From positions 101,237,141 through 101,301,140 of the forward strand of contig OZ018318.1 of assembly GCA_963969495.1 (NCBI GenBank): a stretch of 64,000 nt of DNA. Direction: 5' to 3'. Position numbers and translations under genes: made by a program. Below the pieces are notes generated by a model. It saw only the letters and a list, made by a program, of their open reading frames with translations. It had not been told where the DNA came from and searched no databases. Positions 45,840 through 60,649 of this stretch are shown here, piece by piece (positions within the stretch are counted from its first letter, which is position 1; each line of letters opens with the position of its first letter). Source of the DNA: Ceratothoa steindachneri. Taxonomy: Eukaryota > Arthropoda > Malacostraca > Isopoda > Cymothoidae.

Positions 45840-47160
45840 TGGCGACTCCGGCACTCGTGCTGTTCGGGCTTAGTACGAATATAAATTTAGTAAAGTGAAC
45901 GTGTATTTACAAGCTGATCTGCCAACACTGACTCCAAGTAAGTAATTGCAGCCAATAACTCGGGTTCCTTTTATTGAGGCTGGTCGCAGTTCATATATTT
46001 TCGTTCAGCGTCTGGCAGTCGTCTTAGAGGTTTCCTGCTTCAAAAAATATCATTCGTAGCAGACGTTCTCTCGGAATCCTTCACACGCGCTTGACTTGGG
46101 CTTAGAATTTACAGCCCGAGCTGTTATCTATAATAGTAAAAATTAAATGTAATTAAAATTCACTTGTCGTAGAATGACCCCAACATATACGTCACTTCTA
46201 CCCAATATGCGTGGACGCTCAAGGTCAAACGGGTGACCTTGATTCAACTCTGATCACGACAGAGATGGGGGATAGAAGTGGGGGGAAGTTTGGGTCCAAC
46301 TTCCAGATATTAAATTAATGAAGGCTGCGGGCTATGAGGCTCATGGAAAAGTAGGAACAAAATATACTTTAAAATTTACACAGTTATACACAATAAATAG
46401 ATTAAATAGAATAATGAAAATGGATACTCGATGTATACAAGAACCGAACTAACAGAGCTACTCGATGCGAGCTCTACGGCAGCAATGGGGAGGGGAGTCG
46501 AGAGGTGAGACGAGCCTTTGTACATACTCACACAGGGATAACTGGCAAGGCAGCCACAGATGATTCGTCTCAGACTGGCTTGGGTTCGAGGCCTTAAGAG
46601 ATGAAACGGGGATAGGATGGCTATTCGAGGAACTTTAACCACGGGAAATTTAACCTCTAGTAGTAACACTAACTGGAGGGAGTATGCGTGCTAAACGAAA
46701 TGTACCGAAAACAAGAATGGGCCAATTGACTGGGGCTCAGATCCTTCGGTATAGTTCTAGCCTTCGGCTCGTGGAGAACTGGGGCGCGATCGAGAATGAC
46801 GTGTTTCGTTGTAAAACGCAGGCATATACTGTTGATGCCCAATTGGGACTAACAATATATAGGGACCAGCCAGAACCGTGACTGTCTCCGCCAAGGGAGG
46901 GATGGGAAGTACTACCGCGGGGGTTTCTTGATAATGCTCTGGGAGACGACAGAAGCGCGCGTTTGAGATTCCAATCCCTCGCTTATCGTAGAAAGCAGTT
47001 GATATTATGACTGGTCTCACAGTTCTCGCTTACGTAGACTGGCCTCGAGCTTTACTTCGTAGTTTCGACGGGGCTTATGGCGGCAAGGAACCGTCAGTCT
47101 CGAGATCACTGTTTTCTTGAAACAATAGATTTCTATAGAGATTAGGATTTAAATATCATT
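45838..47160. other. G+C-richer unassigned block, possible old LTR or transposon
   Basis: About 1.3 kb is noticeably richer in G+C than its flanks and lacks tandem repeats. It lies between two minisatellite or (TA)n blocks, as an insertion would. I could not find paired ends, a duplication or a protein match. It might be a solo LTR like the one at 55508-56735, but this is a guess. Confidence 0.3.
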
Positions 47161-47751
47161 GTATGAAAGGTTTCCGTTATACAATATTCTTAAAGGAACG
47201 AAAAAATATCCAGCAACTCGGGCTAATACAAACGAGTCTGGTAAGTGTAAAAGACTAACTGGTATTTCTTGTCAAGTGTACAGTACAGGCGACAGTCAGA
47301 TCAGTTTCTGGCTAATGTTTGTTGTGCACGCCGCTATCGTTTTTATATTGCTGTTATTATGTGCCTTTATGTGTAAAAATCAGTTGTGTTTTGCAGGGTT
47401 GCTTTATTTTTACCCTTAACTTAGAAATTGAGAAAGAGATAGTGCTAAACATAAAAAATAAGCCATTTGGGGCTAGAAATATTGCAGAAAAACGTGAACG
47501 ACTTGGACAAGAAGAAGGAGTTGCACGACAAGATATTATACGAGTTCACCATCAAACCAAGACGACTGGGGTTCATGTATAAATGAAGTGATTAATTTTT
47601 ATATTAAAACTATATTTCTGTCTTATTGTTAAATTATCAGTGCACATATAAGTCTGCGGTGTGCATTACGTCTCTTACCTTCTTTTATACATGTGTCTTA
47701 TGCGAAATCTGTGATGAGGCCAAGGACGCTGATTACCTGGGGTCGCCTATG

Positions 47752-47757
<6 letters not shown>
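47161..47757. other. Unassigned; short open frames only
   Basis: A minus-one/plus frame near 47420-47580 encodes an acidic-basic stretch (NIAEKRERLGQEEGVARQ) ending at 47581. I do not recognise it, and nothing around it supports a gene. Confidence 0.3.

Positions 47758-47834
<77 letters not shown>
47758..47834. repeat. (TA)n microsatellite, left flank of the mariner element
   Basis: A pure (TA)n tract; mariner elements target TA, so integration here needs no other explanation. Confidence 0.95.
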
Positions 47835-47838
<4 letters not shown>

Positions 47839-49064
47839 GAGTCAAAATTATGATAATACTTCTATAAGTTTTATGATTTATTTTTTATTATTATTATGAT
47901 TAATGATTTATTTATATTTATTTTACAGACTAACAATGGAGCACAAAAGGGTGGTTGCAAGCTTGATGGAAGTTTTTGGATCGGCAACAACAGTGCGTCG
48001 AAAGTTTGCTGAACAATTTCCAAATCGTAGCTCACCAAGTCGTTTAACAATTTATCTTATCTATGACAAGTTTGTATCCACTGGATCAGTAGCAGACAAC
48101 TATCAAGGAAATGCTGGGCGGCCTAGGACAAGAAGAAGTAACTTGAACATTGATATCGTGCGGCAAGCCCTACAACAGAGTCCATCCAAATCGATGAGAC
48201 ATTGCAGTCTGGAAACAGGGATTTCCAGACTGTGCCGAATTCTATCCAAAGACCTTGGCATGCGACCATATCACCTACAAATTGCTCAAGCTTTGACAGC
48301 TCGGCAAAAACAGGTTCGAGTAGAATGGTGTGAGATTCTGGCTGAAATGACAAGAATCCAACCGGACATTGCTAATCGTATCGTATTTAGTGATGAAGCC
48401 ACCTTTCATACAAGTGGTCATGTTAACCAACATAACACTTTTTTCTAGGGTATTGAAAATCCACGTGTCATTCGAGAGCATGAACGGGCATCCCTAAAGG
48501 TAAATGTGTGGTGTGCCGTGACCACTACTGGTGTAATTGGCCTATATTTCTTTACAACTTTAACGGTGACTTCAGATAGCTACCTACAAATGCTGCAAAC
48601 GTTTGCCATTGATAACACACCCCTACATATCAGACGAGCAGGGAATTTCCAACATGATAGTGCACCACCTCATTTTAGCCGCACTGTTCACGCTTATCTT
48701 GATCAAACTTTCCCAAATCGTTGGATAGGTCGCGGCGGACCGTTAGCATGGCCAACATACTCCCCTGATCTCGCACCCTGTGACTTCTGGTTATGGGGTA
48801 TGTTAAAGGATCGCGTGTATAGCAAAAGCGTTACTGACATCGAAGAACTCAAGGACAGAATAAAAGGTGTAATATCAAATATTCCCCGTGAAATGTGTGT
48901 CAAGGCAATAAATTGTACTGTTGATCGCTGGTTTGTGTGCATCAATTGTGCTGGTGGACAGGTGGAGACTGTTCAGTAAACTCTGAATAAATAATTCATC
49001 TCATTCTAGTGTTAAAATTTGAATAAAATAAAACTTATAGAAGTGTTAACATATTTTGACTCAT

Positions 49065-49066
<2 letters not shown>
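47835..49066 (+). mobile_element. Nearly intact mariner-type (DD41D) transposon
   Basis: The 1232-bp element has about 40-bp terminal inverted repeats starting GGGTGAGTCAAAATTATG at the left and, inverted, GGATGAGTCAAAATATGT at the right. Both share ACTTCTATAAGTTTTAT at the inner end. TA flanks both sides in (TA)n. It contains a single transposase reading with one nonsense codon. It appears to be one of the youngest DNA transposons in the window. Confidence 0.9.
47936..48979 (+). pseudogene. DD41D mariner transposase with one premature stop
   Basis: The ATG at 47936 (MEHKRVVASLMEVFGS) opens 347 codons to a TAA at 48977-48979, with one TAG at 48446-48448 where the family would have a codon for Trp (HNTFF, stop, GIENPRVI). 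An N-terminal helix-turn-helix spans about residues 5-110 (TTVRRKFAEQFPNR, GRPRTRR). The catalytic residues are Asp in FSDEATFH, Asp in QHDSAPPH and Asp in SPDLAPCDFW; 41 residues separate the second and third, giving a DD41D triad. An earlier in-frame ATG at 47903 lies in A+T-rich leader sequence and is less likely to be the start. The protein would cut and paste the element. With one nonsense change it should be inactive but recently so. TTTTACAG just before the start resembles a splice acceptor. Confidence 0.88.

Positions 49067-49113
<47 letters not shown>
49067..49113. repeat. (TA)n microsatellite
   Basis: Right flank of the mariner element, continuous with the duplicated TA. Confidence 0.95.
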
Positions 49114-49117
<4 letters not shown>

Positions 49118-49256
49118 AAAGCTCACAAAGTGTACGTGTGTCAAAGTTATGCAGATACACCCACAAAGGAAAAATGAAAAAGACCTTTACAAGGTCTTTA
49201 AGAATAAAGAAGAAAGCACTCGGAATCGTTTTTCACTTTTCCTTTGTGGGTGTATC

Positions 49257-49262
<6 letters not shown>
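49114..49262. mobile_element. Deleted foldback element, relative of 15977-16182
   Basis: The arms TATGCAGATACACCCACAAA (49149) and its inverse (ending about 49262) enclose GGTCTTTAAGAATAAAGAAG, AAAGCACTCGGAATCG and TTTTTCAC. Compared with the foldback at 16.0 kb, the left arm has lost its CGATTCCGAG part. GTCTTT/AAAGA followed by GAAAGC repeats the hammerhead-like hairpin, with the terminal pair lost. It is flanked by (TA)n on both sides. Confidence 0.6.

Positions 49263-49312
<50 letters not shown>
49258..49312. repeat. (TA)n microsatellite
   Basis: A (TA)n tract between the foldback and minisatellite block 2. Confidence 0.95.
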
Positions 49313-49316
<4 letters not shown>

Positions 49317-49640
49317 TCCGCCCGTATAAATACACATGATATTATGTACCCATTTAAATACACACAAATTTATATAACGAAAAAACGATGTACTCGTATA
49401 AATACACATGGAACTCTGTACCCTTTTAAATACATATGAATATATGCTCACGAAAAACTTCACGTAAAACTATGTACCCGTACAAATACACACATAACTC
49501 TGTGCCCATTTAAATACACATAAAGCTATGTACACGAAAAACTTTACGTGAATATATCAACCCGTATAAATACATATGAAACTATGTACCTATTTAAATG
49601 CACATGAAACTATGTACACGTGCTAAGTGCCTTAACAAAG
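49313..49640. repeat. 28-29-bp minisatellite, block 2
   Basis: The unit is close to CCCGTATAAATACACATGAA plus ACTATGTA, with CATTTAAATACACA and CACGAAAAACTTCACGT variants. It matches block 3 (57130-57600) in unit types and order, and the Gypsy element lies between the two. Confidence 0.85.
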
Positions 49641-49847
49641 AAATTATCTAAAGCATAGTTAGATGAAACAGAAAGCCCGCCTCTCACTTTCATACTTAGG
49701 GAAAAAACACATTTGCATATAATTACATAAACAGATAGATAATAGATAGACGGATACGAATTAAACGCTTAGTAGTTCACAAAGTTTACAATTTGTTTTC
49801 AAAGCTCAGCTGTTCTTTATCACAGTCTCTCATATGTGCCAAAACTA

Positions 49848-50618
49848 TGTAATTCATTTTTGACCGTAAATGATACAACAGCAAAATTCGACCGACTAAG
49901 CTACAAAACTAAAACACTGCGAAAAACTCAGATGTTCTTCATATCTAATTCTCTCATGTTTATCAAATTTGTAATTAATTTTTCCACCAAAAGATGATAT
50001 TGTTGCAAAATATGCCATGTAAGCAAAAATTAACGAAAGTACTGCTAAGGAAAAAATACTTAGGAATCTGTTATACTATAAAAAAATCCCTTTTATAATT
50101 ACTGGTGCCACTCAATTCTAAGTTAGGTTAATAAAACGTGTATGCACACCCACTGGTCGTAAAAGTAGCAAATAAGCAGGCAGTATTGGAATTGACCTCC
50201 CCATTTTAAGTTAATATTGGTAGATCCACTAGAAAAGCCTGTGAAAACTCCTCCCACGTAATATAGGATTGGAAGACTTCCATTAAATTAGCCAATAGAT
50301 ACTCCTAAATCTTATCCCATTGGTAAACCCCTTTGGAGGTGAGCCCCAACCTTCCCTGATATAAAACCCTCGTAAACTTTAGATCAGGAGGCAATCCGAG
50401 AAAATCTTGTATTTTGAATAAAGCTAAAGCCATACAGATCCTTTTGCTCTGCGCCACTACGTCCTCCCGGGTTTCGAAGACGGGCAAGCAAATTACATTG
50501 GATTGCTGTGATCACTTAGGGTAGCGCTCCCATCTTCTACGATTGAACCCCTTGCAAGAATCATCCTTCAAGGTCAGATTGCACCGTGTACGAAACTACC
50601 AGGCAGTTCTTTCTTACG
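49848..50618 (+). repeat. 5' LTR of the Gypsy element
   Basis: About 770 bp begin TGTAATTCATTTTTGACC. Landmarks shared with the 3' LTR: AAATGATACAACAGCAAAAT, GCCATGTAAGCAAAAAT, AAGACTTCCATTAAATTAGC, TTGAATAAAGCTAAAGCC (AATAAA at 50417 may be a polyadenylation signal) and TCAGATTGCACCGTGTAC. The two LTRs differ by roughly 12-15% by eye, implying an old insertion. Confidence 0.8.
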
Positions 50619-51361
50619 GTGCGGAGGCACCCGAGTTGAGTGATGTTATTTCAGACAGTTTGCCTGATAAAGAGGTCCCTCAAATGCCTAAGGATGAAAC
50701 TAACAGTCGTGTGCGACGACTAGACGAGATGAATGTGTTGCATGATGAGCTAAGAGAGCCATCACCCTGTTGTATTAACGATGGGCTTCGAGAGCCACCG
50801 ACGAGTCGTGTTGAGCCTATGGAACAAATTGGAGGTTATGAGTTGAGTCACAGAAGACATAAAGTGCTACATATCTCAGATGTAGGGATGAATCAAGGGA
50901 GTATTGTGATGATACCTGTTAATACGAGTATAGAAAATTATGGTCGCGTGACAAGCCGTGACAAAGTAGATTCTGTGTTTATAAATAATTTAGCTTGTGG
51001 TTTGGTGAAAGCACTAATAGAGCTCACAGTGGAAATTAAAAACCAATTATAATTATGTGTCCCAGAAAATGTAGAAATGCAGCCCCAAGAAAGAGTTCGT
51101 TTAAGTGTAAAAATAAACCGAATAAATGAAGGAAATACTAAACCTGAGGAGGGGTTATATGTTATAGAAAAGGGGTGCATAAACAGAGGACTATTTATGG
51201 CAGAGACTATCGGTAGCGATGATGGATCAATTCTTGGTGAGGAGTTAAATAGCGGATGGCGTATGATTGAGGTAATTAATGGCCAGAGAGTTAGCTCTGC
51301 GACCAGAGTAGAGACCCACTTGGAGAACCATGTATGGTCTCCCCCCAAAAATATTTATTAA
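50543..51361 (+). pseudogene. Gypsy internal ORF remnant (Gag/protease region)
   Basis: Two frames (to 51052 and 51077-51361). The first starts inside the LTR, so its true start is later; it is acidic, with REPSPCC, DGLREPP and VGMNQGSIVMIPVNTS, and I do not recognise it with confidence. The second has RGLFMAETIG and WRMIEVINGQRVSSATRVE, which resembles the beta-barrel segment between the aspartic protease and reverse transcriptase in some Gypsy Pol proteins (pattern GLxVA...VRVIN). No DTG/DSG protease motif is visible. The assignment rests mainly on position. Confidence 0.4.
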
Positions 51362-51627
51362 GGATGGAGAGCCAAGAAAGGGTTGCTCCAAATATTTTTA
51401 GTTTAAAAGAGGAGAGCCAAATAAATGCTGCTCCTTGAAATTTAAATATATTAGGGACCAGCAAAAGCGGTGCTCTTCCAAAAGATTTATTATTCTCAAA
51501 GCCGGTGATGGCCGAAGAACAGTCTAATTCTGAGACAGGATACGCCGAAATCCATGAAAAACATGATCTGTTCGATAGTGTAAATAGTGGTTTGGATGTT
51601 TGTAACCATAACTATTTCCCCCTAAAT

Positions 51628-52260
51628 CAGGGGTGGTCATCTGCAAAATATTTTCTTCGTTTTCTATGAAAGTATAATTTAAAGGGGATACTAATTTTTT
51701 CTGTACATTATTTTCATTCCAAATATAAACTTAGATATTATAAGGAAAAACGGAAAATAAAATGCAAAACAACAAATAGCTTTAATAAACTGAATTAGCT
51801 TTAAAACTAAATGATGTTTTTACATAAATTGACACTAAATCAGAAGTAATAGTAACTTGAAAAAAATTAATTTAAACGAAAATAATTATGTATAAGATAC
51901 TGTATAATCAGTAAATTACTTCGGATTCAATGAGGTGATGTTTCTTTATGATTTTTCGATATGGAAGAATAATTAGGTATTTTATCAGTAGTTATGATTT
52001 TTAATATGTCTGCAAGGTGTCCCCCTGACATCACGCTGCGATATTTTGACTTATTGTACTTCATGATTGAACAAGCTTGTTCACAAATGTATGCTGACCC
52101 AAAACACACAAGCATCTTCTTTACTGAAGGGTAACTAAGATGATTTTTAATACGTAGGGTGGGCACGGGAGCTGCTTCAGAGCCATAAATCAATCTCGGA
52201 GCCACATTTGCCCTAAATGGTTCAGAATTAATTACTATTCGTTTAATGTTTAATGACATT
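51628..52260 (-). pseudogene. hAT transposase C-terminal (dimerisation) fragment with one element end
   Basis: The minus-strand frame 52259-51927 contains VKKMLVCFGSAYICEQACSI, MKYNKSKYRS and GGHLADILKI, the hallmark of the hAT C-terminal dimerisation domain (as in GTF2IRD2/ZBED-type proteins). About 300 bp downstream, CAGGGGTGGTCATCTGC at 51628 looks like a hAT terminal repeat, placed correctly for the 3' end. The N-terminal half of the transposase and the other end are absent. It lies within the Gypsy body, so it is a younger, truncated insertion or part of a rearrangement. A G+C-richer stretch with GAGCCATAAAT/GAGCCACATTTG (52180-52210) resembles subterminal hAT sequence. Confidence 0.6.
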
Positions 52261-53510
52261 CCTGTTCATGAATGGTTTGCACTCGTTGTTCCTATGCACA
52301 AGAGACTTGTACAGCCGCATGAAAGAAATTCTTTTCCCGAAAAATTAGATGTTTCTGACTGTCTACTATTTTATTTGTTCTACTTTCTCATAGTTTTGGC
52401 TAAGTTAAGTAATCTTTCTTACGAGATACATTTATCTTCCATTTTCGTTATTGTTTCTAATTCAATTATATTCCATTACTTCAAGGAAGATTCCCCATAT
52501 TTCTATCAGTTTTCTTTCCTAAAGTTTATTTCTCTCCCCACTGTCTCGTGACCTTGAACGATATATGCTCGTCCAATGATTTGCTCAAGTTTCAAAGCTG
52601 AGTTATTTTCTATTTTAAAAGGAGTCGTGAGCACTGACTTCTTCATTCGTCTCTATCCGTCTTTTCTCCTTGCTGTAAGCACAATTTACGTCATTCTACC
52701 CGAGTTAATCACCCGTTACTATCTTTTTTTCCTACCATTATACGTGATTATACGTTGTTACCAAGACTAATAGTTATCTTAATTATTTACTATTCCCATG
52801 AACACATTTACTGATAATTCATTATTTCTCACTAATATCATTTTATATCACAGTTTCTTTTGTTGTTTTTTTAGTCAATTCATTCTCTAATAATTGCCCT
52901 TCATATGTTTAATTTATCATGTTTTATTTCAATTATTGTGTTAACTCCAACTCACATTATTGGAAGTTTATAAGTCGACTTCTTTTGTACCAGAGTCCGC
53001 ATTTAGTGACTTTGATTCATTCTATTCCCGACAAGTTGGTTCATTTTTTTTAGTATTAATGCTATTAACTTTAGTACAAAGCTTCGTACTATGACCCTTT
53101 CCACCTTCAGTACATAACAACTACGTGGTTGTCCATGATCTTTTTCATTTCTGTTTTACATCTTTAGTTCCTGTTTCCTTAAGATTTGGTTCACTTCATT
53201 TGGAGAAAGCTTGTCTCCTACATATATATATATTTATGTACTATAGGTATAATATCTTCAATAAATTAATTATTTTATATATATAAGGACATTTAAACTC
53301 TAGCTTTGTTGTTTGGCCTCATCAACTAATTTTTAAGTATGGTTATTCTTTTAGGTCTCTTTTCTCGGATGAATTACGCAAATTCTCTTCCTTGATTGGA
53401 TTACACAACCTTCCCTCTTATAGAGGTTTGCTAAATTTTGTTTCTATTATCTTATTTTGTTTATATATCTATATAGGTAAAAAGCTTTGCGAATGTTCTC
53501 GTAGTCCTTA
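52261..53510. other. A+T-rich stretch within the Gypsy element
   Basis: Position predicts reverse transcriptase and RNase H, but no YxDD box or related block is visible in any frame. Probably replaced or eroded. Short TA runs occur at 53222 and 53275. Confidence 0.45.
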
Positions 53511-53639
53511 GAGCCCCCAACTTATTAAAATAATAATAATAATTCGAAGAAACAAAACTAAAAGAACTATTCGGAAGCGCTACTACGAGTCATCCCAAAA
53601 CAACGTATATGCACAGATATCCACTTCCACAAAAGCTCT

Positions 53640-54206
53640 AGAAAAAGACCAGCATGTATATTCTAGGACCTCTTAGAAAGACACCAATTAACAATAAATA
53701 TATATTAGTATTTACTGACTCCTTTACTCGCTATAATGAATTGGTAGCGATTCCTGACCAAACAGCTGAAACAGTTGTCAAAGCTCTCGTAATCGCATCA
53801 TCTCCGACAACACTGCCAACTTTACTTCAAAATTAATGGAAAAAATCTGTAGGTTTTGCAACATTACAAAAGTGCACATAGTCTCCCTCACCCCGCCTCA
53901 AATGGGTTAATGAAACGGCAAAATAGGAAAACTTTAAATCTTCTTCGATCAATAGTAGAAATCTCACCCCATTGGGATGAATGTTTAGCCTTCGCCCATA
54001 GTGTCATCAACGGTGATTATCATGTAGCAATTGCAGATACACTCCACTTTGCATTATTCCACTATGCCAAACGCTTCCTCTACGATATAATTGACTTTGA
54101 GGTCGCTTTGAACCCTGACTACAGTGCACGATCCTACAACAGAGACGTCGCAAGTGAATTAACAGAACGAGCTTTTAAAATTTTTATCTTGTTCGAAAGG
54201 AACTAA
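53640..54206 (+). pseudogene. Gypsy integrase core, inactivated
   Basis: The frame 53654-53836 reads MYILGPLRKTPINNKYILVF and TDSFTRYNELVAIPDQTAET, the start of a retroviral-type integrase core. The first catalytic residue, expected as Asp in M-D-I-L-GP, is Tyr. A shifted frame adds SDNTANFTSKLMEKI (second catalytic Asp kept). A third frame (53856-54206) has HPASNGLMKRQNRKTLNLLR, where the family has NGxxERxNRTL, so the catalytic Glu is Lys. The remaining HYAKRFLYDI block fits the end of the core. At least two frameshifts occur. The element cannot integrate. Confidence 0.8.
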
Positions 54207-54370
54207 ACCAACAGATTACACAAATGGGGCAGCAACAACACCGAAGAACTTCACCAGAGACGTCGCAAGTGAATTAACAGAACGAGCTTTTAGAATTTTT
54301 ATCTTGTTCGAAAGGAACTAAACCAACAGATTACACAAATGGGGCAGCAACAACAACGAAGAACTTCACC
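54141..54370. repeat. Tandem duplication of 115 bp in the Gypsy body
   Basis: The segment starting AGAGACGTCGCAAGTG is present twice, 115 bp apart, nearly identical (the second has TTTTAGAATTT for TTTTAAAATTT). 115 is not a multiple of three, so the duplication itself shifts the pol frame. Confidence 0.95.
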
Positions 54371-54429
54371 CACACGTGCCATCTTCATCGAGATGCGATG
54401 CTATATTAAAAGCATCGTACCCCAAACAC

Positions 54430-54750
54430 TAATGCGAAACTATACCCCAGATGGGATGGACCCTATAGAATAATGAAAGACTTCGGCAGAAACTTGTTCA
54501 AAATCCTTGATCTTTGGGACCTAAAACGCACAAAACTATTGCATGGATATCATCTAAAAATCGCCCCAGAAATGACCATTTCCAAAAGGGGATGCCCCAA
54601 TTCTCGATCCGCATATCCACAACGAGATTCACCTCTAGTAAAACAGCCCGCGAGGGAACCCACCCTATCAGAAGCGAACCTATCTTTTGACCGAACCGAC
54701 ACGTCTTGGTACTTCAAATCACTTGAAAACGATATACCCCCAGTCTAGGC
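54430..54750 (+). pseudogene. Gypsy integrase GPY/F-type C-terminal module
   Basis: Across 54430-54560 the reading is PRWDGPYRIMKDFGRNLFKI then KRTKLLHGYHLKIAPE. The GPY-like turn, following about 25 residues and the LHxxHLK ending match the GPY/F module at the C-terminus of many Gypsy integrases, which helps target-DNA binding. After it, the frame is Pro/Ser-rich and ends at 54748. Confidence 0.7.
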
Positions 54751-54958
54751 ACTCACTCCTGAAATAGTGGACCACCTTCACCTTTACAGGAGGAACTTCT
54801 CGGAGCAGTAGGTCTACCGCCAATCAAAATAGCTCCAAGAACGCCAGAACTTCCCGAAGTCCGAAATCTGTCTTCCCCATCACCTCCATGCCCGATCGAC
54901 GACCGAAAAGCCGACCCCGAACAGATTACCCTCTAAGACTGGTAAAATTCCTTAAATT

Positions 54959-56951
<1,993 letters not shown>

Positions 56952-57129
56952 CTAAGAAGGATTCCATTGCGCCGAATGCCTGATTACCTTGACTTTGTTC
57001 CCCATCCCCCGACCGATGGTCATTGGCGCCATAGCCATAGTTACAAGGCCAGAATGGAGCACACAAATCGAACAAATCCATTGATCGATCGATCAATAAA
57101 GCAATGAAGAAGGGAGCACACATATCCAC
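56952..57129. other. Short unassigned segment
   Basis: Non-repetitive DNA between the Gypsy 3' LTR and minisatellite block 3. GATCGATCGATC near 57083 is a short palindromic repeat. No gene. Confidence 0.5.
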
Positions 57130-57600
57130 ACCCGAAAAAATTCACGTAAAACTATGTACCCGTATAAATACACATATAACTATGTACCCATTTAAATACA
57201 CATCAAGCCATGTACACGAAAAACTTTAGTTGAAACTATTAACCTGTATAAATACACATAAAACTATGTACCCATTCAAATACACACAAATTTATATGCA
57301 CGAAAAAAACTTCACGTGAAACTATGTACCCGTATAAATACACCTGGAACTATGTGCCCTTTTAAATACATATGAATCTATGTTCACGAAAAGCTTCACA
57401 TAAAACTATCTACCCGTATAAATACACGTGAAACTATTTAGGAAGGGGCATGGGCACCTTCCTAAATGCACAGAAATATATCTACACGCAAAGCTTGACA
57501 TGAATCTATGTATCCCTATCAATAAACATCCAATTATGTACCCGTATGAATACATATGGCTTTATGTGTACTTTAAATAATCAGTAAACTGTATCCGGAT
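57130..57600. repeat. 28-29-bp minisatellite, block 3
   Basis: The unit is near TATGTACCCGTATAAATACA plus CATGAAAC, alternating with CATTTAAATACACA and ACACGAAAAACTTCACG forms exactly as in block 2. The array resumes on the far side of the Gypsy element. Confidence 0.85.
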
Positions 57601-57844
57601 TAATACACTTGAGATTATTTATCTAAAAGACTCACAGAGAGCCTTTTACATATGGTCTTCAGCTCTCGTCTGAAGGGTTAAAAAACGCATTTGTTGTTGC
57701 AGAATCTACACGCTACAGCTCACATCTGTAGAAGGCTATGTGTGCCCACCTGCCCCCAATACCAGAAACCCTGTGGTTATATATATTTCAAACGTTTCCA
57801 CAGTCTCCTCTTACAAACGGGAAACGCCCTCGCTGGTTTTCACT

Positions 57845-58195
57845 AACTCTATAATTTAAGAAGGCGATTTTTTTGAGTATTTGAATAATAATTTCATCTT
57901 AGTTTGGTTATGACTTGTTTTTTATCAAAGAAATTTCTAATGGTGAAGTTTAGAGAATTTATTTTTATATATCTTCTTCGGTAACTCTATATTTTAGCAA
58001 CGTTATATTTTGAAAGGGGGGAAATTTAGTTTCGCGTTCCTTTTTAAAATTAATATAATTGGCGAAGTTCAGAAAATTTCTAAAAATTTAACCATGGCTG
58101 CTTTTTTTTAGATTTTAAATTTTAATCTTAGTAGCGAAGCGCAAGCGCCCCCAGTAGGGGGTGAGTGGCGAAGCCATTGTCTGGTCGTTTTAAAT
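57845..58195. repeat. Dispersed repeat, copy 2 (inverted relative to 4021-4445)
   Basis: It contains CCATGGCTGC, GCGAAGCGCAAGCGCCCCCA and GGCGAAGCCATTG, and further left TAATTTCATCTTAGTTTGG, all complements of landmarks in copy 1. Same length class, no coding region. Confidence 0.7.
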
Positions 58196-58286
58196 TTAAC
58201 TTAACAAAAAATTAAAAATCAAACTTTTGTGAAGCCAGATTGAATAGACTTGAAGTAATAATAGTAGGCTACAGCTGTAATTGCCC

Positions 58287-58287
58287 A

Positions 58288-58371
<84 letters not shown>

Positions 58372-58389
58372 ATATATCTTTTTTCTCTA

Positions 58390-58470
<81 letters not shown>
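58287..58470. repeat. (TA)n(TC)n(TA)n compound microsatellite
   Basis: (TA)n at 58290-58378, TC-rich at 58379-58419, (TA)n at 58420-58470. It flanks the Tc1-like element on its left. Confidence 0.95.
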
Positions 58471-59998
<1,528 letters not shown>

Positions 59999-60649
59999 GG
60001 GTAGCAGTCTTTCTTGAATGCCAATTTTGTTGAAGACCATTGTGTATTTGTATTTCACCTTAATTAATTTAATTTGGCAACTTTCTCTTCTTCTATCTTT
60101 TTTATTTCATATTGTAGATGGTGGATCACTTGTCCTGTATTTATCTCTTGTAAATGAATGTGTTTGGTAAAAACCAAACTAAATGATGAGCTTTCGATCT
60201 TCTTCAATCATCTTCGGAGCGTTTTGATATGTTCTTGCCTCCTTTACCGATGTAATGAGTGGGGTGAGGATCTGAGAGAATGAAAGGATGATGATGTACT
60301 CAATTTTCGAAGAGAGATGGTATAGGGGAAGATATAGTGGGTGAAAAAAAAATAAAGATGGGGGGGGGATTTTGCCATAGTAGGGAGGGTATTACTTTAT
60401 TTTTATAGTTTCACTTTTCCTTGATTTGTGTTATTATTTTGTGTGTTTTTTATCTTCATGTGTTTGTAGTGTTCTTCTTATTGGCTTTTGTTTCTTCTTC
60501 TCTGTCTTTTTAATTTTAGTGTAATAATGTTGTTTGTAGCATTCAAGCCTTTAATAGCTTTTTTGCCGACAATGCTATTTTAGTGTTGTCTGTTGTCTCA
60601 TTTTTCGTGTGTAAATGTATGGGACTAGATGTGATGTGTTGTGACGCTT
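59999..60649 (-). other. 3' untranslated region of non-LTR copy D
   Basis: Downstream of ORF2 on the minus strand, aligning by eye with 920-1634. No gene is seen. A G run at 60360-60368 and T-rich tracts occur within it. Confidence 0.55.

Noticed and set aside
50619..50645. A primer-binding site after the 5' LTR
   Set aside because: The sequence (CGGTGCGGAGGCACCC) does not complement a tRNA 3' end that I can name, and the LTR boundary is uncertain by several bases.
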